Shown here: piece by piece, positions 14,178-19,430 of the stretch
How the letters are laid out: every line of letters starts with the position of its first letter
How positions within the stretch are numbered: the first letter of the stretch is position 1
Source of the DNA: JBPCNH01 sp051001455
GTDB lineage: Bacteria > Actinomycetota > CADDZG01 > WHSQ01
Direction: 5' to 3'
Assembly (NCBI GenBank): GCA_051001455.1
Contig: JBPCNH010000033.1
Span: 1-19,430, forward strand
DNA: 19,430 nt
Notes under the pieces: model-generated
The model's database searches: none
The model's input: the letters and a program-made list of their open reading frames with translations, nothing else
What the model was told of the DNA's origin: nothing
Program-made: the position numbers and the translations under genes

Positions 14178-14183
14178 TAGGTT
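14178..14183 (+). promoter_or_regulatory. Possible internal -10 box (leaderless)
   Basis: TAGGTT ends 6 nt before ATG 14190. It may give a second, internal transcript for the small membrane protein, thiE and amidohydrolase genes. Confidence 0.3.
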
Positions 14184-14189
14184 CGGGGG

Positions 14190-14627
14190 ATGGCTAGCGG
14201 GATCCTGGCCGCCGTGCTGGCGGTATTCGTATGGGGCTGCGTTGAGGCGTTCGGCGGCTTCTATCCGTCGCGCCCCACCTGGGTGAGGCTCAGACGCAGG
14301 CGCGGCCGTTTCGCCGTCCGGAGGATGCGGGAGCGCTTCGAAGCAGGTATCGGGCGCGGTCCGGCCCGACGGCTGGCGGTCTTCCTCGTCGGATTGATCG
14401 TCCTGTGGGTCTCGGTGGCGAGCTTCATGCACAAGCGTTGGTACGAGGTCGTAGCCGACGCCGCGCCCTCACTCATCGTCACGTTGTCGCTGTTGCGGGT
14501 GCCCGGAGCCATGGCCGCCATCGGGGAGAGGATGCGAGAGTACGAGCTCAGCGCGGGCGAGGATCCGGACGCGCCGATCGACGACGACCCGCCGGCCGAT
14601 GAAGGCCCTTCTGAGTTGGCTTTGTGA
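14190..14627 (+). CDS. Small membrane protein of unknown function
   Basis: 145 residues from ATG 14190. An N-terminal hydrophobic segment (ILAAVLAVFVWGCVEAFGG) is followed by a very basic stretch (RRRRGRFAVRRMRERFE), two more hydrophobic segments (RLAVFLVGLIVLWVSVAS and APSLIVTLSLLRVP), and an acidic Pro-rich tail (DPDAPIDDDPPADEGPS). I do not recognise a family. Its TGA overlaps the GTG of thiE by 4 nt, so the two are translationally coupled; any functional link to thiamine is inference from this alone. Confidence 0.75.
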   Translation: MASGILAAVLAVFVWGCVEAFGGFYPSRPTWVRLRRRRGRFAVRRMRERFEAGIGRGPARRLAVFLVGLIVLWVSVASFMHKRWYEVVADAAPSLIVTLSLLRVPGAMAAIGERMREYELSAGEDPDAPIDDDPPADEGPSELAL

Positions 14628-15244
14628 GCGCGATCGACGCTCGTCTCTATCTCGTGGCTCCGGCACGCCTCGCTGCCGGTGACCTCGCGGCACTGGTTCC
14701 CGAGCTCGTCGAGGCGGGTGTCGATCTGATCCAGCTGCGGGAGAAGGACATGGAGGCAGGCGATCTCTTGCGCCTGGGCGCGCCGATCGCCGCCGCCTGT
14801 GCCGACGCAGGCATTCCCTTCATCATCAACGATCGACCTGATGTGGCGTTGGCGCTCGGCGCGCCGGGCGTTCACCTAGGAGTGAACGACCTCCCGACCA
14901 AATGGGCGCGCCGGGTCCTCGGCAGCGCGCTGGTCGGACGTTCCACCCACAGTGAGGACGACATCAGAAGGACACTCGATGAAGAGGATCCCGACTACAT
15001 AGCGGTGGGGCCCACCTTCGCTACCCCGACCAAACCCGGCCGCCCCGCCGCCGGCCTCGACCTCTTGCGCTTCGCCACCGCGAACGTGCAACTCCCGTGG
15101 TTCGCGATCGGGGGGATCAACGAGGGGACCTTGCCGGAGGTGCTCGAAGCCGGGGCGCGCCGGATCGTGGTGGTGCGAGCGATAACCGAGTCGGACGACC
15201 CTCCCGGCGCAGCCCGCAGACTGCGGGCCATGTTGCCGGACTAG
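14624..15244 (+). CDS. thiE: Thiamine phosphate synthase
   Basis: 206 residues from GTG 14624 (overlapping TGA of the previous gene). It joins HMP-diphosphate and thiazole phosphate to make thiamine phosphate. Seen in order: LYLVAPARL, GVDLIQLREKDM (the conserved QLREK), AGIPFIINDRPDVALAL (INDR substrate loop), GVHLGVNDLP, RSTHS, PDYIAVGPTFATPTKPG (the GPxFxTxTK motif) and WFAIGGINE. All key residues appear present. No TPP riboswitch is visible upstream, and no other thi genes are in the window. TenI-like regulators share the fold but lack these catalytic motifs, so ThiE is preferred. Confidence 0.9.
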   Translation: MSAIDARLYLVAPARLAAGDLAALVPELVEAGVDLIQLREKDMEAGDLLRLGAPIAAACADAGIPFIINDRPDVALALGAPGVHLGVNDLPTKWARRVLGSALVGRSTHSEDDIRRTLDEEDPDYIAVGPTFATPTKPGRPAAGLDLLRFATANVQLPWFAIGGINEGTLPEVLEAGARRIVVVRAITESDDPPGAARRLRAMLPD

Positions 15245-15283
15245 TATCGCCGGACCTAAATCGATCACCGGGAGGGGACCTTC

Positions 15284-16132
15284 TTGCCACGCGCTATCGA
15301 CTTCCACGTCCACGCTTCGACCACCGAGTGGATGGAAGGATCACTCGGGCCGATGCTGCGAGAAACGGCCAAGTACTTCCGCAGCGAGGTCCGTATCCGG
15401 ACGATCGAAGAGATGGCCGAGGAATACCGGGAGTGGGACCTTCTCGGGGTTCTGTTGGGATGGGATGCCGAGACCAAGACCGGGCTTCCCCCATTGACCA
15501 ACGACAAGGTCCACGAGATCTGCACCGCCTTCCCCGAGCAATTCGTCGGCTTCGCGGGTGTCGATCCCCACAAGCCCGACGCGGTCGAGGAGCTCGAACG
15601 CGCCGTGACCGAGCTCGGCATGAAGGGCTTGAAGCTCCATCCCCAGGTCCAGCAGTTCTATCCGAACGACCCCCAGTGGACACCGCTGTGGGAGAAGTGC
15701 GAGGAGCACGAGCTGCCGATTGTGGTCCACGTTGGTCAGACCGGCCTCGGTGCGGGGGTCCGCGGCGGGTCGGGCATCGCCTTCGACTACGGCCGTCCGA
15801 TGCTGATGGACATGGTCGCGGCGCGGCATCCGAAGCTCACCGTGGTGATGGCGCACTTCGGCTACCCCTGGCACCTCGAGGTCCTCGCCAGCGCCATGCA
15901 CAAGACCAACGTGTGGGTCGATCTGTCGGGGTGGCGTCCGAAATACATCCCGGACGAGGTCAAACGGGACGCTCGCGGCCGGCTCAACGATCGCTTCGTG
16001 TGGGGGAGCGACTACCCCATGCTTGACCCCGGTCGCATCCTCGACGAGTTCAACGAGATGGGCCTCGAGGGCGAGAAGCAAGACAACGTCCTCTTCAAGA
16101 ACGCGGCGCGCCTCCTGAATCTAGACCTGTAG
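15284..16132 (+). CDS. Amidohydrolase family protein (PF04909 type)
   Basis: 282 residues from TTG 15284, with GGGAGGGG at 15270-15277. Metal-site motifs are IDFHVHAS near residue 5, GVDPHKPDAVEELERAV, GLKLHPQVQQFYPND, IVVHVGQTG, VVMAHFGYPWHLEV and FVWGSDYPML near 245. These match amidohydrolase-2 proteins, a group with hydrolases and ortho-decarboxylases of aromatic acids such as gamma-resorcylate. The exact reaction cannot be read. It lies 39 nt after thiE and may be the last gene of that unit. Intact. Confidence 0.87.
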   Translation: MPRAIDFHVHASTTEWMEGSLGPMLRETAKYFRSEVRIRTIEEMAEEYREWDLLGVLLGWDAETKTGLPPLTNDKVHEICTAFPEQFVGFAGVDPHKPDAVEELERAVTELGMKGLKLHPQVQQFYPNDPQWTPLWEKCEEHELPIVVHVGQTGLGAGVRGGSGIAFDYGRPMLMDMVAARHPKLTVVMAHFGYPWHLEVLASAMHKTNVWVDLSGWRPKYIPDEVKRDARGRLNDRFVWGSDYPMLDPGRILDEFNEMGLEGEKQDNVLFKNAARLLNLDL

Positions 16133-16409
16133 ATGTAGGGGTCACGCATAGCTGGCACTTTCCGACGGGAGTCGTACCTCAAAGCGATATCTCGCCCGCA
16201 TCCTGAATCCGAACGCTACGCGCGTCCTTTCCAATCTGAGGGGATTCCCGTGGGTCGAAGGATGGCAAAACCAGCGTCCAGGTCTTCGTTGGGAGCAGCC
16301 GAGGGCCCGGAGAAGGAGGGAGGAAAGGAGAAACGAAGGGAGAATTGTCTCCATGACGGCAGTTCCATGCCCGCCGTGCACAGGGTGAATCTCAGGAAGA
16401 GGTGGCTCA
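16133..16409. other. Gene-poor stretch with a purine-rich tract
   Basis: No sizeable gene is credible here. Bases 16309-16344 are almost all purine (one C at 16334) and hold several AGGAGG-like strings. A GGAGA-ATTG-TCTCC hairpin follows at 16339-16352. A 11-codon frame from ATG 16353 to TGA 16388 (MTAVPCPPCTG) sits between this and the next gene; it may be chance. Confidence 0.4.
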
Positions 16410-16970
16410 ATGACAAGGCGGTGCGTTATTGGAATTGGCATCCTGATTGTACTTAGCGCGAACTTACTCAGCATTCCCGCTCAGGCGCAGGTCGGCGTAG
16501 AGGTCCCCGGACTCGACGGGGGAAATTGCAACGGGACAACAATCGAGGATCCCTACTATTACTTGGGTCAGGTTCAAGCACGTGGCGTAGTGGATTGCAA
16601 TAAAACATACTCCACGATCACGATTCACACGTGCATACAGTTATTGGTTCCTCTACTTCCTGATCGTGGTCTATTCGTCCAAGGCCCAACTTGTGGATTG
16701 AAGACAAAAGAGGACGACAGCCATATCGAAGTCGTTGGACGCATGCCTAGCCCGTGTATTCCTGGCATTTATCACGCCACAGTTGAGGGCGTGACGACAA
16801 AGGGCGAGTTTCCCAATCAAGAACGCGGTCCACACCCAATTCATTTCAGTGACACAGTCGTTATCTTTTGTAAGATTGCTGACTCTGAGAATGAAGCACA
16901 GAATTCGGAGCAGGGTGAACCTTCCTCGACCGAGCCGACTCCCGAGACGCAGCCAGAACCCACACCCTAG
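16410..16970 (+). CDS. Secreted protein of unknown function, six cysteines
   Basis: 186 residues from ATG 16410, preceded by AGGAAGAGG. Residues 1-26 form a clear Sec signal peptide (RR, hydrophobic core, SIPAQA cleavage site). The mature part has six cysteines (about 40, 63, 75, 95, 116, 154), enough for three disulfides, and ends in a 27-residue Glu/Pro/Thr/Ser-rich tail with no sortase motif or membrane anchor. I recognise no family. Codon use is AT-richer than in the surrounding genes, which suggests acquisition or low expression. The next gene, 11 nt downstream, is also secreted, so the two may act together outside the cell. Confidence 0.8.
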   Translation: MTRRCVIGIGILIVLSANLLSIPAQAQVGVEVPGLDGGNCNGTTIEDPYYYLGQVQARGVVDCNKTYSTITIHTCIQLLVPLLPDRGLFVQGPTCGLKTKEDDSHIEVVGRMPSPCIPGIYHATVEGVTTKGEFPNQERGPHPIHFSDTVVIFCKIADSENEAQNSEQGEPSSTEPTPETQPEPTP

Positions 16971-16981
16971 GTGGTGCTGTT

Positions 16982-17914
16982 TTGAAATCATTCATAGGAA
17001 GCCTGTTCGTTGTAATGAGCTGCGGAGCTTTTCTTGCCGGCTCATTGAGCCCCGTGGAGGGACGATCTCTCACGGGGAGCGGACCCATTCAACTAGCGCG
17101 TTGGAACCAAATCGAGGCAACCGGGTCGGGTGTTATTGATCTCATACTTCCTCGTAGAGCCTCGCTCGACACTTCGCAAAATTCTCATCTCAAGGGGGGT
17201 CCGAACGATTCGATCCGGCTAGATTCGCGGGCGGGCTTTTATGGCATGGCTCTGATGAAGGTTGAGGAGCGTTCTGACTATGCCCTTTTCGCAGAGATTA
17301 GCGACTGCCCGATAGTCGCATGTGGGAAAAGGCAGGCGATTGGGATCAGACACCTGCTCGGGTTCAAAAAGACCGGTAAGTCGATCATTCTCCCTCCTGG
17401 CCGATATCGGGTAGTGGTTTTCGCTTCTGAAAAGCAGAGGGTAATGGTTTCGTTTAAATTGAAGGGGCACCTCACCAAGGATGTCTTGACTGCGGCGGCA
17501 CGGCCTTCCACCTCTGACATACAGCGGTTGCAGGAGGACTCCTTCATGTCGCAGCGATTAGCACACGCAGACGTCGAAGTGCCAGATGGGGGCCTTTTCC
17601 TGTCTGCTCGATGGATGTCTTCGGACAATCTGGCCGACGCGGAGTGGGGGGATTGTTTTCATCGTTTCAAGTTCGCGGCACCCGCCGAAATCAAGTCAGG
17701 GCGAGGCTGCGAGGTCTTGGCTCAGTCATCAGGAGGGTCCGGTTCGTACAGCAGTTACGGGAGTTCTGACCGCAAGCAGGATTTCTCCTATAGCTCCATG
17801 AGAGTTTTTGGCAACGCTGGCATTGGCGGTGTCCGATCATATGGCTCTTGGTTTCAAGACTCTGATGCCCACGCTCATGGCGGGTACGCGGCGTATTTGT
17901 CATTGCTCCCCTAG
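16982..17914 (+). CDS. Secreted protein of unknown function, second of a pair
   Basis: 310 residues from TTG 16982, 11 nt after the previous stop. Residues 1-27 look like a signal peptide. VMSC at 11-14 is an imperfect lipobox, so a lipoprotein is possible; cleavage after SLSPVEG is the alternative. The middle part (SGVIDLILPRRASLD, GFYGMALMKVEE, ILPPGRYRVVVFASEKQRVMVSFKL) reads like beta-sandwich strands. The C-terminal third is rich in Gly, Ser and Tyr (SGGSGSYSSYGSSDRK) with an aromatic end. Two Cys lie close together (DCPIVAC) and two more later. I know no family for it. Like its partner it is AT-richer than the surrounding genes. Confidence 0.75.
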   Translation: MKSFIGSLFVVMSCGAFLAGSLSPVEGRSLTGSGPIQLARWNQIEATGSGVIDLILPRRASLDTSQNSHLKGGPNDSIRLDSRAGFYGMALMKVEERSDYALFAEISDCPIVACGKRQAIGIRHLLGFKKTGKSIILPPGRYRVVVFASEKQRVMVSFKLKGHLTKDVLTAAARPSTSDIQRLQEDSFMSQRLAHADVEVPDGGLFLSARWMSSDNLADAEWGDCFHRFKFAAPAEIKSGRGCEVLAQSSGGSGSYSSYGSSDRKQDFSYSSMRVFGNAGIGGVRSYGSWFQDSDAHAHGGYAAYLSLLP

Positions 17915-18037
17915 GCTCTGCTCCATTGTCGACCAGGACGAGTGCACGCGGCAGCTTCCCGGCGCGCCGGGCTATCCGACCCTCCTTCGGGCGTTGCCTA
18001 GGTTCGCGGTTACAAATGATTCGAGGAGGTGGGGCAG

Positions 18038-18222
18038 ATGGGATGGACGCGTTGGTTCGGAGGGCGTTTTTCCGGCCACGCCTTCGTTCACGCGCCGTTC
18101 TGACATTCGGTCGCTTCGGCACGACCCTGCACTCACTGGCGCAGTTCCAGCGGCTAGCCCGCCTGCAGGACCTCAACGACCACCCCGAGGGTTACTACCG
18201 TCCCGATGAAGGATCTCGATAG
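18038..18222 (+). pseudogene. Possible small gene with one frameshift
   Basis: GAGGAGGT at 18023-18030 lies 7 nt before ATG 18038, an excellent ribosome binding site. The frame reads MGWTRWFGGRFSGHAFVHAP then stops at 18101-18103. The neighbouring frame continues sensibly from there: VLTFGRFGTTLHSLAQFQ, ARLQDLNDHPEGYYRPDEGSR, to TAG 18222. One added base near 18096 would join them into a protein of about 62 residues. I recognise no family. The alternative is a 59-residue protein from ATG 18043, but its first part is Arg-rich and looks like a shadow frame. Confidence 0.35.
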
Positions 18223-18284
18223 CTATCCTTTGGTCAGCCCTCCTGGGCGCAATTACGTGCTGGTGCAGACGCGGTCAATCTTGG

Positions 18285-19430
18285 CTAGGACGAATCGAAG
18301 AGTGCTTCCGTGCTCGGTCTGTAGAGGTCTTCCCATAACCACTTCTTGACGTCGTAGTCGAGCGGCGGCGGCCCGTCCCTCACGGGTCCTTTGGGTCCGA
18401 TGAACACGAGGTCACCTGCTGGCTCCCCCTCGATCCACCAGTCGGCCTTGTGCACAAGGGCATGATGGAAAGGACAGAGCATCACGAGGTTGTCCGGGTT
18501 GGTCGGTCCTTCGTCCCGGATCCACTCGTCTATGTGATGAGGCGTAAGGAAGTCGATGCGCCCGCAACCGGGGAAACGGCAACACTTGTCTCTGGCCTTG
18601 ACCGCCCGGCGCATCCACACCGGCGTCGCCCGGCTGGTGCGCCCGAGGCCGAGCGGCTTGCCGTTCTCGTCCTCGATCAAAGCTTGCAGACGAGCATCAC
18701 AGAGGATCACGCCCAGGGTGTGGGAACCGAACATCGCTCCATCCTCGGTCCACGCGGCACCTCGCCCACTGCGTAGCGTCTCGAGATCGACGTGAACGAG
18801 CACGTTGGCCCGGTCGGGATCCGAGTCGGAGGCGATCTGCACCGACGCCAGCGCGGCGAGGCCGTCTGCCATCCGCTGCCCGAGCGAGAGATCGTCCTCG
18901 TCGTCGCGCCGCGGCATCTGGGCCGCAGCCCGCTCCAGAGCAGCAGTGATCTTCGCCCCTTGCTCGGCGGTCAATCGTGCATGGAGGTTCAACATCGTGC
19001 CGCCGTCGCTCCAGCGCCACGACACCTTGCGCTTGCTGCGGGATTCCTTCTCGTCCGTTTCGGTCGGAGTCTTGCTGCGGCGTGCGGTGAGCTCGACCTG
19101 GGCTGCGTTCATGTGACGGATCTGAGTCGCCACCATCTCGTCGCTCTCGGGGGTGGCGAAGCGGACCGCGGCGAGCGCTTTGTCGAGTGAGACCTCCCCA
19201 GAGGCGAACGCATCCCGCAAGTGGGGGAGACCCTTCAGCCCCGTGGCCAGCTCCGCCCACTTGGCCGCCGTCCGGTACGAGAGGCCGAAGCGGAGTGTGA
19301 ACCAGCCGGCGAGGTCTCTGGCGCCGTCTTGGGACAACAACCCCCGCCGCTCCTTTTCGACCCCGATCGAGAACAGCTCTGTGAGGGTCGCGTTGTGGAT
19401 GCCGTGCAGCTGGTCGCCCGCCCGATCGAG
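18285..19430 (-). CDS. DUF222 / HNH endonuclease domain protein, second copy (5' end outside window)
   Basis: 381 residues are visible, open from the right edge to TAG at 18285-18287. The DUF222 part has LAGWFTLRFGLSYRTAAKWAEL, ASGEVSLDKALAAVRFATPE, HARLTAEQGAKI and ANVLVHVDLETL. The HNH module has KCCRFPGC, TPHHIDEW, the Asn in NPDNLVMLCPFHHALVH, and a short tail. All metal and catalytic positions seem intact. It belongs to the same group as the 1234-2577 gene but is clearly diverged, so the two are old paralogues rather than a recent duplication. The start and any SOS-type operator are beyond the window. Confidence 0.88.
   Translation of the reverse strand, partial: LDRAGDQLHGIHNATLTELFSIGVEKERRGLLSQDGARDLAGWFTLRFGLSYRTAAKWAELATGLKGLPHLRDAFASGEVSLDKALAAVRFATPESDEMVATQIRHMNAAQVELTARRSKTPTETDEKESRSKRKVSWRWSDGGTMLNLHARLTAEQGAKITAALERAAAQMPRRDDEDDLSLGQRMADGLAALASVQIASDSDPDRANVLVHVDLETLRSGRGAAWTEDGAMFGSHTLGVILCDARLQALIEDENGKPLGLGRTSRATPVWMRRAVKARDKCCRFPGCGRIDFLTPHHIDEWIRDEGPTNPDNLVMLCPFHHALVHKADWWIEGEPAGDLVFIGPKGPVRDGPPPLDYDVKKWLWEDLYRPSTEALFDSS

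Noticed and set aside
14560..14630. TPP riboswitch before thiE
   Set aside because: No CUGAGA/ACCUGA-type core is visible and the start overlaps the preceding gene.
15097..16026. Plus-strand open frame across thiE and amidohydrolase
   Set aside because: Arg/Gly-rich out-of-frame shadow of both genes.
15341..16081. Long minus-strand open frame (246 codons)
   Set aside because: Antisense to the amidohydrolase gene; no domain features.
1..19430. CRISPR arrays, insertion sequences or prophage genes
   Set aside because: No regularly spaced repeats, transposase or integrase motifs, or phage structural genes were seen on either strand.

Overview
The window is GC-rich and looks like a chromosomal segment of an actinomycete (Actinomycetota), probably a poorly characterised or uncultured lineage. 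Signs of this are two DUF222/HNH (13E12-type) proteins, a BTAD-type regulator, an F420-type LLM oxidoreductase, a DUF2993 (LmeA-like) protein, a MazF fragment, many GTG/TTG starts, and several genes whose start codon lies 6-7 nt after a TAnnnT-like -10 box (leaderless style). No rRNA, tRNA, CRISPR array or intact insertion sequence was seen. All names rest on reading motifs; no database was searched.

Layout. Bases 1-1150 hold the end of a MazF/PemK toxin, an internally deleted DUF305-type membrane gene, and an intact small YdeI/OmpD-associated protein. Bases 1234-2577 hold a DUF222/HNH endonuclease gene on the minus strand. Its promoter is unusually clear: TTGACG-N17-TACAAT, with a perfect LexA/SOS-type palindrome covering both the -10 edge and the ATG. 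Bases 2750-9220 are a scarred accessory region. Working or nearly working genes (a HigA antitoxin, a BTAD regulator with a DUF4242 protein, a nitroreductase-like gene with one frameshift, a DUF2993 protein) sit among gene fragments: an inverted partial copy of the DUF2993 gene, separated N- and C-terminal pieces of EamA transporters, a second partial copy of a BTAD/TPR gene, and internally deleted DUF1326/DUF2182-like genes.

From 9365 to 16132 the sequence is orderly housekeeping. There is a two-gene cation/proton antiporter (KhtT/KhtU-like), an LLM oxidoreductase convergent with a HAD-IB phosphatase, and then a likely operon of sugar-phosphate isomerase-like protein, PH-domain membrane protein, small membrane protein, thiamine phosphate synthase (ThiE) and amidohydrolase. 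Bases 16410-17914 are a low-GC island of two unrecognised secreted proteins. The window ends with a second DUF222/HNH gene whose 5' end lies beyond the edge.

The most notable points are the LexA-type operator built into the start codon of the first DUF222/HNH gene, the pile-up of rearrangement junctions between about 2.8 and 8.6 kb, the HigA gene whose upstream partner is not a HigB toxin, and the low-GC secreted pair.
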